NCBI GenBank assembly: GCA_013177795.1
Contig: JABLXY010000002.1
Location: 496,001-560,000 of the forward strand
DNA length: 64,000 bases
Reading direction: 5' to 3'
Origin: Syntrophaceae bacterium
GTDB taxonomy: Bacteria; Desulfobacterota; Syntrophia; Syntrophales; UBA2192
Shown piece by piece: positions 1 through 9,004 of the stretch. Numbering within the stretch: the stretch's first letter is position 1; each line of letters begins with the position of its first letter. A model generated the notes under the pieces. That model searched no databases. It had not been told where the DNA came from and saw only the letters and a program-made list of their open reading frames with translations. A program made the position numbers and the translations under genes.

Positions 1-173
1 TCGCCGTCGTGGCCTGGCCGGCCCTGTACCGGTCCTCCGGCGTCAAGACCTTCATCGTGAACCACGAGGGCATCGTCTACGAGAAGGACCTGGGGCCCGA
101 GACGGCGAAGCTCGCGGCGGCCATGACGGTCTTCGACCCCGATTCGACCTGGAGGAAGGTCGAGGTCAAGTAG
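1..173 (+). CDS. DUF2950 family protein, C-terminal fragment
   Basis: The open frame enters from the left edge and encodes about 56 residues ending VFDPDSTWRKVEVK. The segment FIVNHEGIVYEKDLGPETAK is typical of the C-terminus of DUF2950 proteins, small exported proteins of unknown function. In many proteobacteria DUF2950 genes sit beside DUF3300 genes; here the DUF3300 gene is about 21 kb away. The start and signal peptide lie outside the window. A strong terminator follows the stop. Confidence 0.7.
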   Translation, partial: AVVAWPALYRSSGVKTFIVNHEGIVYEKDLGPETAKLAAAMTVFDPDSTWRKVEVK

Positions 174-196
174 ACAGCGCACCGACCGGCGCAAGG

Positions 197-232
197 AAGG
201 CCGCCCCACGCAGCGGGGGCGGCCTTTTTTTC
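197..232 (+). terminator. Intrinsic terminator after the DUF2950 gene
   Basis: An 11-bp GC-rich stem (AAGGCCGCCCC pairing with GGGGCGGCCTT across a short loop) is followed by a run of seven T. It separates the DUF2950 fragment from the protease gene. Confidence 0.85.
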
Positions 233-429
233 CCGCTGTGCGGCAAGGAACGGCAAGGAAGACCTTGACGGACAGGGTAAGATGCTTGCATATGTCTTTG
301 GAACATGAAGGGGAGGAGGCTGCGGCGATGCAGGTGTCGCGCGCCTTGGTCACGGCGAGGGAACGGTTGCAGAGGGGATGGGTCCTTCCCGGAAAGTCGG
401 GTCAGCGACAAAGGGATGCCGGAGAGAAC

Positions 430-1062
430 ATGCGCGTGCGCCGGGGCATGACGGCAGGGATGATCCTGTGGGTTCTTTGCGGGGTCGGTCTGACGGCCTC
501 TGCAGGAGCCGACAGCGGCGTGGCGGGCAGGCTGATCGCTGCAGGCGGCACGGCGGTGGCCTCGTCTTCCGTCGCGGCCGCCGGGCAGGCGGCGCAGTCG
601 CCCAAGCGGGCAGGGGCGCAGGAAAGCGGCGAGACCTGGACGCGCCGGGAGGAGAGGGTCGTCTCCGGGGGCAACGAGCCGACGAGGGTCCGGATCCGGG
701 GCAACGCCGTCCTCGTCCCCGTGACGGTCGTGTACGGGGGGCGGGAGGCCGACCTGCACCTGCTGCTCGACACCGGCGCCTCCGCGACGACGATCCACGC
801 AGGGGTCGCCGATCAGCTGGGCATCGACCTGGGCCGGGCGAAGAGGGTCCGGGTCCAGGTCGTCGGGGGGGACGTTCTGGAGGCCCGTGCGGTTGCGCTC
901 GACAGGCTGACGGTGGGGCCGCACACGAGGCGGGACGTGACGGTCGTCGTCGTGCCCCACAAGGGCCCCGCCGCCCGGTACGACGGGCTGCTCGGCATGG
1001 ACGTGCTGCGGGGGCTCGAGTACCGGGTCGACTTCAAGAAGCAGGTGATCGTCTGGGAGTAG
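430..1062 (+). CDS. Retropepsin-like aspartic protease, exported
   Basis: A 210-residue protein with a signal peptide (residues 1-27) followed by a low-complexity Ala/Gly linker. From about residue 95 it has a retropepsin-like fold with the catalytic motif LLLDTGASATTI (Asp114) and the later hydrophobic-Gly motif GLLGMDVLRGLEYRVDF. Single-domain proteins like this (TIGR02281/gag-asp type) are thought to act as homodimers in the periplasm; the substrate is unknown. The frame stays open upstream to 238, but the ATG at 430 has GGAGAG just before it and gives a clean signal peptide, so I chose it. Confidence 0.75.
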   Translation: MRVRRGMTAGMILWVLCGVGLTASAGADSGVAGRLIAAGGTAVASSSVAAAGQAAQSPKRAGAQESGETWTRREERVVSGGNEPTRVRIRGNAVLVPVTVVYGGREADLHLLLDTGASATTIHAGVADQLGIDLGRAKRVRVQVVGGDVLEARAVALDRLTVGPHTRRDVTVVVVPHKGPAARYDGLLGMDVLRGLEYRVDFKKQVIVWE

Positions 1063-1070
1063 GCGGCTCG

Positions 1071-1376
1071 CTACTTCCTGAGCTCCCGCCCGAGCCTCTT
1101 TTCCACCGAGCGGATCTTCTCCGTGATGCGGTCGGCCTTCCCCGGCCGGTCGTCGATGATGATGGTCGTCAGCGCCCGGGGCGCTCCCCGCAGGGCCTCC
1201 CGGTGGCACGCACCGATCAGGGCCATCACCTCGTCCCACTCGCCCTCGACGATCGTCCCCATGGGCGTGAGCCGGTAGGGTAGGCCGCTGCCGTCGACGA
1301 GGTCCAGGACCCTCGCCACATGCTCGCTGATGCTCTCCCCCCTGCCGAGGGGGACGATGCTGAACTGCACCAGCAT
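1071..1376 (-). CDS. MTH1187-family thiamine-binding protein
   Basis: A 101-residue protein starting MLVQFSIVPLGRGESISEHV with the family segment LTPMGTIVEGEWDEVMALI. It matches the MTH1187/YkoF (formerly DUF77) family, small cytosolic ferredoxin-like proteins that bind thiamine or its HMP part. The start is fixed by a perfect AGGAGGTG site 5 bases upstream. It is convergent with the retropepsin gene, with 8 bases between the stops. No thiamine biosynthesis genes are adjacent, so its ligand here is an inference from the family. Confidence 0.8.
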   Translation of the reverse strand: MLVQFSIVPLGRGESISEHVARVLDLVDGSGLPYRLTPMGTIVEGEWDEVMALIGACHREALRGAPRALTTIIIDDRPGKADRITEKIRSVEKRLGRELRK

Positions 1377-1605
1377 GACACACCTCCTGACCGATTTTCC
1401 GGGTGCCCCGTCGGCGGATGCTTGGGGCCCCCGGCAGAGTCTACCACAAAACCCCTTCCTTTCCGCCCGCCGCGGCGGGAACCGGAAATGGGGTGGCATT
1501 TCGGCGCAATCCCTGATAGAAATAAGCGCATCGTTCGGCGTGCCCGCACGCCGCGTGCCCCGCCGGCGGCCGGGGAAAACAAGGAGAAGGAGAGGACGGG
1601 ACCCT

Positions 1606-1992
1606 ATGGCATCGAAGGTCAAGCAGACGCAGCTGCGGAGGAGGGAGCAGTACGAACGGAAACTGAAAACCCGCCTGGCACTCCTGGCGGAGCGGGGCAT
1701 GGAGCCTGCCCGGATCGGGAAGGACCCTCTCGTCCGCAGCCTGCGCGCCCAGATCGACGCCACCGACGCCCGGCTCAAGGCGATAGCCGCCATCGAGCGG
1801 CGGACGGCGGAGCTGGCGAAGATCAAGGCCGAGAGGGCCGAGGCGGAAAAGGCGGCCACGGCGCCGGCCCCCGCGAAGGCCGAGGAGGGCGGCAAGGAAA
1901 AGAAGGCGAAGGACGCGAAGAAGGCACCCGCGGAGGGCCAGGAGAAAAAGGAAAAGAAGGAAAAGAAGAAGAAGGAGGAAAAGCCGGAGTAA
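1606..1992 (+). CDS. Conserved hypothetical protein with a lysine-rich tail
   Basis: A 128-residue cytosolic protein. Residues 1-75 are a charged helical region beginning ASKVKQTQLRRREQYERKLK; residues 75-128 are a low-complexity Lys/Glu/Ala tail (KEKKAKDAKK, EKKEKKEKKKKEE). No signal peptide or membrane segment. The ATG at 1606 follows AAGGAGAAGGAGAG, which excludes the upstream extension of the frame. The basic tail suggests nucleic-acid or acidic-partner binding, but no function can be assigned. A terminator follows directly. Confidence 0.6.
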   Translation: MASKVKQTQLRRREQYERKLKTRLALLAERGMEPARIGKDPLVRSLRAQIDATDARLKAIAAIERRTAELAKIKAERAEAEKAATAPAPAKAEEGGKEKKAKDAKKAPAEGQEKKEKKEKKKKEEKPE

Positions 1993-2027
1993 TCCGGGCT
2001 TCCCATACAGCGCAATACGGTAAGACC

Positions 2028-2064
2028 AAAGGGCCGCCCTCCCGTCGGGGGGCGGCCCTTTCTT
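2028..2064 (+). terminator. Intrinsic terminator between convergent genes
   Basis: The stem AAAGGGCCGCC / GGCGGCCCTTT closes an 11-bp hairpin with T-rich flanks on both strands, so it can serve both the lysine-rich gene and the convergent hydrolase gene. Confidence 0.8.
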
Positions 2065-2254
2065 CTGTGGCCGCGGGCTCACCCGCGCGGGCCGCGATGG
2101 GCTTCCTGTAGAAGAGGCTTCGGCCCTTCATCGGCTCCCCCGACCCGTCCTGTTCCAGGGCGTGTTTTCATCCCCAGCACATTTTGCACGGAAGCGCCGC
2201 AGGAATCCCGGCGCCCGGCACCGCGCCGTCCCCGGGGGCACGTCGAGGCGGCAT

Positions 2255-3163
2255 TCACGTTCGCCCCGAACGGGCGTCCCACAATTTTCTTGCCCGCTGC
2301 CACCAACGTTGTGCCGCCGGCCGCCGCCCGCGTGCCGCCTCAGAGGCGAAATCGGCCAGCAGGGAGCGAAAGGCCTCGGGGCGCTCCAGCTGGGGTGCAT
2401 GGCCCACCCCCTCCCAGACGATCCACGCCGCCTGCGGCAGCTCGGCGGCCATCCGTTCCAGGGGCTCGCGCGGCACGACCCGGTCACGATCCCCCCAGAG
2501 AATCACCACCGGCAGATCCAGCGCCGGAAGCCTGTCGCGGACATTCCAGTCTTCCAGGGAGTCGATGACGTCCTGGATTGTCTCCCGCGTGACGCGCGAG
2601 GCGTCCTCGACGATCGCCGCGAACAGCGCGCCCCGGTGGTCCATCCCCGGGGTGATCCGGGTCAGCAGGTGGGACAGGATGGCCCGGTCGATACGGGTGC
2701 CGGGGGAAAAGAACGGCAGGGGGGTGTTCTCCGCGAGGCGGGGCAGCGTCAGGCCGAAGGCCGCGTGGTCCGCCTGAGGGGAGCGGGGCATGCCCTCCGG
2801 CGGCGGCGGCGACACCAGCATGAGCGATTCGACCCGTCCCGGGTGATCCAGGGCGTACTGCAGGGCCACCGCGGCGCCCAGGGAGTGGCCGACGAGCCGG
2901 AGCGCCGGCAGCGCCAGCCGCCTGAGGAACTCGTCCAGGTCCGCCGCGAACCGCCCGATGCCGGCGCCCGTCACGGCGCCGGCGGACTCGCCGAATCCGC
3001 GCATGTCCGGGGCGTAGAGCGTGCAGCCGGCCGGTGGGTTTTCGAGCACGGGCAGCCACCACCGCCAGGAGGCGATGTTGCCGTGCACGCAGACGACGGC
3101 GGTCTCCCCGTCGCCGGCCCGCTCGTAGTGCATGGTCATGTCGGGCAGTGAGACAAACGGCAT
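2255..3163 (-). CDS. Alpha/beta-fold hydrolase
   Basis: A 302-residue hydrolase. It shows the oxyanion region VVCVHGNIASW (25-33), the nucleophile elbow LVGHSLGAA with Ser94, the acid in ILWGDRDRVVP and the histidine in WEGVGHAPQLERPE, so the triad is complete. No signal peptide is seen, so it is likely cytosolic. The layout matches the epoxide hydrolase / haloalkane dehalogenase / 2-hydroxymuconic semialdehyde hydrolase superfamily, but the substrate cannot be read from sequence. It lies downstream of the ATPase gene on the same strand with a gap of about 90 bases. Confidence 0.8.
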   Translation of the reverse strand: MPFVSLPDMTMHYERAGDGETAVVCVHGNIASWRWWLPVLENPPAGCTLYAPDMRGFGESAGAVTGAGIGRFAADLDEFLRRLALPALRLVGHSLGAAVALQYALDHPGRVESLMLVSPPPPEGMPRSPQADHAAFGLTLPRLAENTPLPFFSPGTRIDRAILSHLLTRITPGMDHRGALFAAIVEDASRVTRETIQDVIDSLEDWNVRDRLPALDLPVVILWGDRDRVVPREPLERMAAELPQAAWIVWEGVGHAPQLERPEAFRSLLADFASEAARGRRPAAQRWWQRARKLWDARSGRT

Positions 3164-3255
3164 GGCTGATCGTCGGGCCTCTTCATGTCCCGCGGGTCCG
3201 GGGCCGGGCAGCGCGGCGTGCGGTCAATCCTGTGCTCGCCGCCGGCCGGCCTCTC

Positions 3256-4011
3256 TCACGGCTCGTCCCGGATGAGCATCGTCGCGGGGTCGAGGCGAAG
3301 GCGGCCCGCGGCCTCGTCGACGGCCACGCCCCGCAGGGGCTCGATGGCGATGTCGGCGCCCTTCGGCTCCAGCTTCAGGACCACGTCGAACAGGTCGCTT
3401 GCCTCCGCGAGGGCGGGCGGCAGCCCCTCGGGCGTGGGCGTTTCGTGCCGGTGGGTGTGGACGGTGAACCAGGCGCAGACCCCGAGCCTGCCGGCAAGCA
3501 GCTTCAGGGCCATCAGGCGCTCCCGGGCGGCCTCCCCGAAGGGGAACCCGTCGATGAGGACCATCTCGGGGTGGAAGATGTTCTGGGCCGTGAGGTCCGT
3601 GAGCCGCTCCTCGAGCTTGGGGACGGTGAACCCCTCCACCCGGAAGGTCATGATGAACCGGTGGGGCAGCAGGTCCTCGAGCACCCCGTCGAGCTTCGAC
3701 CACCGGGAGCGGCCGGCGAGGTCCTGGAAGAGCTTTTCGTACCAGAGGCTGACCTTGGTGACCGGCTCGTCGAGGCTGATGTGCAGGACGTTCTTTTCCC
3801 GCAGCATGGCGTTGAGGGCAAGCTGCACGATGAACGCCGTCTTGCCGACCCCGGCCGGGGCCAGCACGGCGCCGAAGCCGCCTGCCTCGAGAATCTCCTC
3901 CCCCTCACGGCCCAGCGACCGCAGCGGGTTGCGGAGGATCAGGTCTTTCTTGAACATGCCGATATTCCTGTCCCTGAGGTGGATGACGTTTTCGATTCGC
4001 TGCGTCCGCAT
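3256..4011 (-). CDS. RecA-like P-loop ATPase of unknown function
   Basis: A 251-residue cytosolic protein with Walker A APAGVGKTAF (about 50-58), a Walker B-like strand PEMVLIDGFPFGEAA (about 148) and a histidine-containing strand CAWFTVHTHRHE. The order resembles RecA/KaiC-type ATPases, but there is no recognisable helicase or KaiC duplication. Its start lies 10 bases from the stop of the EF-G gene, so the two are probably co-transcribed. It could be an adaptor ATPase; nothing shows its partner. Confidence 0.55.
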   Translation of the reverse strand: MRTQRIENVIHLRDRNIGMFKKDLILRNPLRSLGREGEEILEAGGFGAVLAPAGVGKTAFIVQLALNAMLREKNVLHISLDEPVTKVSLWYEKLFQDLAGRSRWSKLDGVLEDLLPHRFIMTFRVEGFTVPKLEERLTDLTAQNIFHPEMVLIDGFPFGEAARERLMALKLLAGRLGVCAWFTVHTHRHETPTPEGLPPALAEASDLFDVVLKLEPKGADIAIEPLRGVAVDEAAGRLRLDPATMLIRDEP

Positions 4012-4021
4012 GGGCGCGGGG

Positions 4022-6109
4022 CTAGGCCGCGTTCTTCTTGCGCGCCGCCACGTCCTCGGCGATCTTCTCGGCGATCGACTGCGGCACGAGCTTGTACATG
4101 GCGAACTCCATCGTGAACTGCGCCTTGCCCTGCGTCGCGGAGCGCAGGGCCGTGGAGAAGCCGAACATCTCCGCCAGCGGGACGTGGGCCTCGACGACGG
4201 ACAGGACGCCCTCGTCCTGGGCGCCGACGATCATGCCCCGCCGCTGGTTCAGCAGGCCGATGACCGGGCCCTGGAACTCGGTGGGCGTCTCGACGACGAC
4301 CTTCATGACGGGCTCGTGGATCACGGGCTTGGCCTTCGCGTAGGCCTCCCGGAAGGCCCCGCGCGCCGCCGCCTGGAAGGCGATGTCGGAGGAGTCGACC
4401 GAGTGGGCGGCCCCGTCGTTGATGACCACCTTCACGCCCGTGACGGGGAACTCCATCTTGGGGCCCTTGGCCAGGCACGACCGGAAGCCCTTCTCGCAGG
4501 CCGCGATGAACTGGGTCGGGATCGCGCCGCCGACCACCTGGTTCTCGAAGACGAAGTCCTCGTCGGCGACGGGCTCGATCCAGCCGGCCACGCGCCCGTA
4601 CTGGCCGGAGCCGCCGGTCTGCTTCTTGTGGGTGTAGTTGAAGTCGGCGCGCTGCGTGATCGTCTCCCGGTAGGCCACCCGGGGGCTGCCCGTGGTCACC
4701 TCGGCCCCGTACTCGCGCCGCATGCGCTCGACGTAGACCTCGAGGTGCAGCTCGCCCATGCCCTCGATGATCGTCTCGTTGGTCTCGGCGTCCACGCGGC
4801 ACCGGAAGGTCGGGTCTTCCTTGGTGAAGCGGTTGAGGGCCTTGGACATGTTGGCCTGGGCCTTGCTGTCCTTCGGCACGATCGCCAGCGAGATGACCGG
4901 CTCGGGGACGTACATGGAGGTCATGGTGAGGTTGACGCCCGGGGAGACGAAGGTGTCGCCCGAGGCGCACTCGATGCCGAACAGGGCGCCGATGTAGCCC
5001 GCCGAGACGGCCTCGATGTCCTCCATCTGGTCGGCGTGCATGCGCACCACGCGGCCCACCTTGACCTTCTTGCCCGTGCGGACGTTGACGATGGTGGAGC
5101 CCTTGGCGATCGCGCCCTGGTAAACGCGGATGTACGTGAGCTGCCCGTAGGGGCCGTCCTCGAGCTTGAAGGCCAGCGCGACGACGGGCTTCGCGGGGTC
5201 GCTCGCGAGCGTCACGGGCGCCTCGCCGTGGTCCATGTCCAGAGCCGTGTTCTCCACGTCCGCGGGGCACGGAAGCAGGGCGCAGACGTAATCGAGAAGG
5301 GGCTGGACGGCCTTGTTCTTGTAGGCCGATCCCATGAGCACGGGGGTGAGCTCGCGGCGGATCGTCCCGGCGCGCAGGGCCCCGATCAGCAGGTCCCGCG
5401 GGATCTCCCGCTCCTCGAGGGCCGCCTCCATGAGCTCGTCGGAAAACATGGAGGCCGCCTCGATCATCTCCGCCCTCTTCGCCTCCGCCTCCTCGCGCAG
5501 CTCCGCGGGGATCTCCTCCCTGCGGACCACCTCGCCGTTTTCCCCGTCGAAGTACAGGGCCTGCATGTCGACGAGGTCGACGACGCCCTGGAAGTTCATC
5601 TCGAGACCGATGGGGATCTGCAGGGCCACGGCGTTGTGGCCGAGCTTCGACCTGAGCTGGGCGATCACGCGGGACGGGTCGGCCCCGCTGCGGTCGCACT
5701 TGTTGATGAAGGCGATGCCGGGGACCCGGTAGCGCTTCATCTGCTGGTCCACCGTGATCGACTGGGACTGCACGCCGCCCACGGAGCACAGCACGAGAAC
5801 CGCGCCGTCGAGCACGCGCAGGGAGCGCTCCACCTCGATGGTGAAGTCCACGTGCCCCGGGGTGTCGATGATGTTGATCTCATGGCCGAGCCACTCGCAG
5901 AAGGTCGCCGCCGAGGCGATCGTGATCCCGCGCTCCTTCTCGAGCTCCATGGAGTCCATCGTGGCGCCGACGCCGTCCTTGCCCTTGACGTCGTGGATCG
6001 CGTGGATGCGCTTGGTGTAGAAGAGGATGCGTTCCGTCAGGGTCGTCTTGCCGGAGTCGATGTGGGCGCTGATGCCGATGTTCCGGACCTTTTGGATGTC
6101 GATGTTCAT
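4022..6109 (-). CDS. fusA: Elongation factor G, divergent paralogue type
   Basis: A 695-residue translational GTPase that moves tRNA and mRNA through the ribosome. All G motifs are present: AHIDSGKTT near residue 15, switch region with [24 protein letters not shown] and GSAYKNK. The N-terminal signature [17 protein letters not shown] and the [20 protein letters not shown] segment differ from the usual HIDAGKTTTTERIL. They resemble the mitochondrial-EFG1-like form described in spirochaetes, planctomycetes and deltaproteobacteria (spdEFG1). No rpsL, rpsG or tuf is nearby, which fits a second EF-G copy. The promoter region is the AT-rich stretch upstream. Confidence 0.9.
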   Translation of the reverse strand: MNIDIQKVRNIGISAHIDSGKTTLTERILFYTKRIHAIHDVKGKDGVGATMDSMELEKERGITIASAATFCEWLGHEINIIDTPGHVDFTIEVERSLRVLDGAVLVLCSVGGVQSQSITVDQQMKRYRVPGIAFINKCDRSGADPSRVIAQLRSKLGHNAVALQIPIGLEMNFQGVVDLVDMQALYFDGENGEVVRREEIPAELREEAEAKRAEMIEAASMFSDELMEAALEEREIPRDLLIGALRAGTIRRELTPVLMGSAYKNKAVQPLLDYVCALLPCPADVENTALDMDHGEAPVTLASDPAKPVVALAFKLEDGPYGQLTYIRVYQGAIAKGSTIVNVRTGKKVKVGRVVRMHADQMEDIEAVSAGYIGALFGIECASGDTFVSPGVNLTMTSMYVPEPVISLAIVPKDSKAQANMSKALNRFTKEDPTFRCRVDAETNETIIEGMGELHLEVYVERMRREYGAEVTTGSPRVAYRETITQRADFNYTHKKQTGGSGQYGRVAGWIEPVADEDFVFENQVVGGAIPTQFIAACEKGFRSCLAKGPKMEFPVTGVKVVINDGAAHSVDSSDIAFQAAARGAFREAYAKAKPVIHEPVMKVVVETPTEFQGPVIGLLNQRRGMIVGAQDEGVLSVVEAHVPLAEMFGFSTALRSATQGKAQFTMEFAMYKLVPQSIAEKIAEDVAARKKNAA

Positions 6110-6489
6110 GGTTCCTTTCCCGGTGTCTTGTGTTGTCGTCCCCTGCGCCTAAAAGAAAACTCCCCGCATTTGAAAGGGCTCGTCAAATGGGGGGAGCCAG
6201 AGGACCCGTTCCATCAATGTCTGGCAATCTAGCTGCAAATTATGACAGAATTTTCGCAAACTAGTGAAAGTTTGATTAAATGTCAAGTGTTTTTTTCGAA
6301 AAATCGGGGGCCCGGCCGCCGAATGTCCCGTTGCGGCATGGCCGCGGGCAAGGCGCGCCGATGCCCTGCCGGGCGGCGGCCGGCGATATTTTGTTGCCGG
6401 GCCGGCGGGTTGATGGTAGGGATACGGATGGCAACGGCCGGCCCCCGGCGGCGCATCCCGGGCCGGGGCCGTCAAGACGGGAGTCCAGC
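6110..6489. other. AT-rich divergent intergenic region
   Basis: This 380-base stretch separates the EF-G gene (minus) from the thioesterase gene (plus). Positions 6225-6300 are unusually AT-rich for the window and carry the likely EF-G promoter. Positions 6300-6489 are GC-rich; I see no supported open frame or RNA gene there. Confidence 0.6.
6258..6286 (-). promoter_or_regulatory. Candidate sigma-70 promoter for EF-G
   Basis: Read on the minus strand there is a perfect TTGACA (6286-6281), a 17-base spacer and TAGTTT (6263-6258). The -10 is weak (3 of 6), but the surrounding sequence is the most AT-rich in the region. Transcription from here would give a leader of about 140 bases before the EF-G start. 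Confidence 0.4.
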
Positions 6490-6906
6490 ATGGGGAAGAT
6501 CTACGAATACCGGACAACGGTGACGATCGGGGACACCAACCTGCTGCAGCACATGTACTTCGTGCACTTCTTCACGCTGCAGGGGATCACGCGGGACCTG
6601 TGGGTGAAGGAGTGCGTGCCCGGCGGGCTCGAGGCCATCCGGGACGGACTCGTGCTCATCACGAAGAACGCCATGTGCGAGTATAAGAAGGACTTCTTCC
6701 TGTACGACCGTGTGCTCGTGCAGATGCAGATCCGGAACATCCGCGGGGCGAGCGTGGAGCTCGTCTTCCGGTTTCTCAAGGAAGACACCCTGGAGCTGCA
6801 CGCCGAGGGCACCAACGAGATCGTCTTTGCCGACAGCAGCCACCGGATCCGCCGGATCCCGCCGAACTTCCGGAGCGCGGGGATCGAGTACTCCGCCGAC
6901 GGATGA
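6490..6906 (+). CDS. Hotdog-fold acyl-CoA thioesterase family protein
   Basis: A 138-residue single hotdog domain. The N-terminal segment YRTTVTIGDTNLLQHMYFVH followed by FFTLQGITRDLW matches the 4HBT/enediyne-type thioesterase pattern, where the Asp/Asn in the DTNLLQHMYF segment lies at the active site. Such proteins hydrolyse acyl-CoA or acyl-carrier thioesters as homotetramers in the cytosol. The frame is open upstream to 6280, but the ATG at 6490 starts the conserved domain. No cognate synthase lies beside it, so the substrate is unknown. Confidence 0.65.
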   Translation: MGKIYEYRTTVTIGDTNLLQHMYFVHFFTLQGITRDLWVKECVPGGLEAIRDGLVLITKNAMCEYKKDFFLYDRVLVQMQIRNIRGASVELVFRFLKEDTLELHAEGTNEIVFADSSHRIRRIPPNFRSAGIEYSADG

Positions 6907-6945
6907 CGGCCCCGCGCCCACGGCTCCGTTTCTTCGGGGGAAGGG

Positions 6946-7899
6946 ATGAAGAAGACCTGGCTTTCCATCGCCCTGATCGCCGTCGCCGCCGTCTCGCTCC
7001 TGGTGCTTCTGCCGAGGGAGCGGGCCGACCTCGCCACGCCCGAGGACACCGGCATCCTGTGGGACGGGCTCTACCTGGGCAAATACATGTTTGCCGAGGT
7101 CCCCTACGTCGCGACGCCCTACGAGGTCGTCGACGAGATGATCCGGCTGGCCGACGTGAGGGCGGACGACGTGGTCTACGACCTGGGCTGCGGGGACGGG
7201 CGGCTCGTGATCGAGGCGGTCAGGCGGACGGGCTGCCGCGGGGTCGGGGTCGACATCGACGGGGATCTCATCGCGCTGTGCCGGGCGCGCGCCCGGGCGG
7301 CCGGGGTCGAGGAGCGGACCCGTTTCGAGACGCAGGACTTTTTCGAGACCGACGTCCGCGAGGCGACGGTGATGCTGATCTACCTGTTCACCCACATAAA
7401 CCTGCGGCTGCGCCCCAAGTTCCTGGAGGAGATGAAGCCCGGCTCTCGCGTGGTCTCCAACACCTTCGACATGGGCGACTGGAAGCCGGACCGCACGGTC
7501 CGCGTGGGGGGGCGGCGGATTTTTTGCTGGGTGGTCCCGGCCAACGTCACGGGGACCTGGACCTGGACCGAGCCGGGGCGGGGCGGGGGCACCGCCGCGC
7601 TGGCGGTCGACCAGCGCTTCCAGCAGATCCGGGGGACGCTCCGGCGCGGGGGCACGACGACGGCGATCGTCGATGCGTCGGTGACGGGGGACCGCATCGC
7701 CTTCGCGGTCGAGCAGGAGGCGGACGGCGTGAGGGTGCGGCGCGATTTCACGGGTATCGTGGAGGGCGACCGGATCGCGGGCACCGTCGTATCGACCGAG
7801 GGGACGACGGTGCGGACGAGCCGCTGGCGGGCCGTCCGCGACCCGTCGACGAGACGCCCGATCGACGCGGGGTCGCAGAAGACGGAGTTCGGGCCGTAG
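6946..7899 (+). CDS. Membrane-anchored class I SAM-dependent methyltransferase (copy 1)
   Basis: A 317-residue protein. Residues 4-22 form a signal anchor; the class I methyltransferase core follows, with motif I DVVYDLGCGDGRLVIEA (about 75-91), the acidic ribose-binding motif GVDIDGDL and a later LIYLFTHINLRLRPKFLEEM. The C-terminal 100 residues (from about GTWTWTEPG) look like a beta-rich lipocalin- or DUF-like domain. The catalytic part would lie outside the inner membrane if the anchor is cleaved or N-in, which is odd for a SAM enzyme. It is a tandem paralogue of the next gene. Confidence 0.7.
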   Translation: MKKTWLSIALIAVAAVSLLVLLPRERADLATPEDTGILWDGLYLGKYMFAEVPYVATPYEVVDEMIRLADVRADDVVYDLGCGDGRLVIEAVRRTGCRGVGVDIDGDLIALCRARARAAGVEERTRFETQDFFETDVREATVMLIYLFTHINLRLRPKFLEEMKPGSRVVSNTFDMGDWKPDRTVRVGGRRIFCWVVPANVTGTWTWTEPGRGGGTAALAVDQRFQQIRGTLRRGGTTTAIVDASVTGDRIAFAVEQEADGVRVRRDFTGIVEGDRIAGTVVSTEGTTVRTSRWRAVRDPSTRRPIDAGSQKTEFGP

Positions 7900-7955
7900 C
7901 GCGGCGTGGGCGGGCGCCGACCCGAATTCCCGCAGAATCGCAACGGGGTCTGAAC

Positions 7956-8903
7956 ATGCGCAGCTCCCGGATCCGGACGGTGCTGATCGGTCTTGCGGTC
8001 CTGTCCCTGTGGGCCTGCTCATCGGCCGGACACGACCCCCCGGGCGAGTCCCCCGGTCTCCTGGACATCCTGCTTGAGTGGCGCGGCGCCTTCTCCGACG
8101 TCCCCTTCGTGGTGACACCCTACGAGATCGCCGATCAGATGATCCGGATGGCCGGCGTGACGGCGGACGACGTGGTCTACGACCTGGGCTGCGGGGACGG
8201 GCGGCTCGTGATCGAGGCGGTCAGGCGGACGGGCTGCCGGGGGGTCGGGGTCGACATCGACCCGGCGCGCATCCGGGAGAGCCGGGCCAACGCGAAAGCC
8301 GCGGGCGTCGAGGACCGCGTGCGGTTCGAGCAGCAGAACTTCTTCGACACCGATCTCCGCGAGGCCACGGTGGTGCTGATCTACCTCCTGCCCGAGATCA
8401 ACATCCGTCTGCGTCCCAAGTTTCTCGAAGAGATGCGGCCGGGATCGCGGCTGGTGTCCCACGCGTTCGACATGGGCAACTGGACGCCGGACGACCGGGC
8501 CCTCGTCGGGCTGCGGGGCGTCTACCTCTGGGTCATCCCGGCCAACGTCACCGGGGACTGGACATGGACGCCGGCGGAGGGGGCCGGGGTAGAGCACACG
8601 CTGCGGATTCGCCAGGACTTCCAGAGAATCCGGGGGGAGCTGATCCGGCCGGGCGGCCGGACGGCGATTGCCGACGCGCAACTCACCGGTGACCGGATTT
8701 CGTTTGCCGTCGAGGACGAGATCGGCGGCGTGCCGGTACGGGTGCATTACGCGGGGGTGGTCGCGGGAAACACGATCACGGGGACGGTCGGTGCCGAGGG
8801 CGGGGTCCGGGGGCAGCGCGCCCGCTGGCACGCGGTCCGCAACGCCGCCACCGCCAGGCCGGTCGATGCGGGCCCCCGCATATCGGAGCTGCGCTGGGAC
8901 TGA
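7956..8903 (+). CDS. Lipoprotein-type class I SAM-dependent methyltransferase (copy 2)
   Basis: A 315-residue paralogue of the preceding gene with the same two-part layout: methyltransferase core with DVVYDLGCGDGR and GVDIDPARI, then a beta-rich C-terminal domain starting near GDWTWTPAEG. The N-terminus (VLSLWACSSAG, Cys21) reads as a lipobox, unlike the plain anchor of copy 1. The frame is open upstream; the ATG at 7956 is used because it gives this signal sequence. Positions 8162-8261 match 7161-7260 in copy 1 with a single base difference, although the flanks diverge. Confidence 0.7.
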   Translation: MRSSRIRTVLIGLAVLSLWACSSAGHDPPGESPGLLDILLEWRGAFSDVPFVVTPYEIADQMIRMAGVTADDVVYDLGCGDGRLVIEAVRRTGCRGVGVDIDPARIRESRANAKAAGVEDRVRFEQQNFFDTDLREATVVLIYLLPEINIRLRPKFLEEMRPGSRLVSHAFDMGNWTPDDRALVGLRGVYLWVIPANVTGDWTWTPAEGAGVEHTLRIRQDFQRIRGELIRPGGRTAIADAQLTGDRISFAVEDEIGGVPVRVHYAGVVAGNTITGTVGAEGGVRGQRARWHAVRNAATARPVDAGPRISELRWD

Positions 8904-9004
8904 GCGGGAGGCGCCGAACTGGCACGTCGGTTGCAAACCATGCAGAATCAGCAAAACGCGTTCGGTGGAGAGACGCTTCCATCCCACCCGAGCGGGGAGT
9001 CTGC

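Noticed and set aside
3185-6232. A very long open frame antisense to the EF-G and ATPase genes
   Set aside because: It mirrors the codon bias of the opposite-strand EF-G gene; its translation has no motif and is compositionally odd, while EF-G is certain.
7161-8261. The near-identical 100-bp tracts as an assembly duplication
   Set aside because: Flanking sequence of the two genes has diverged clearly at both ends, so this is not a collapsed or doubled read.
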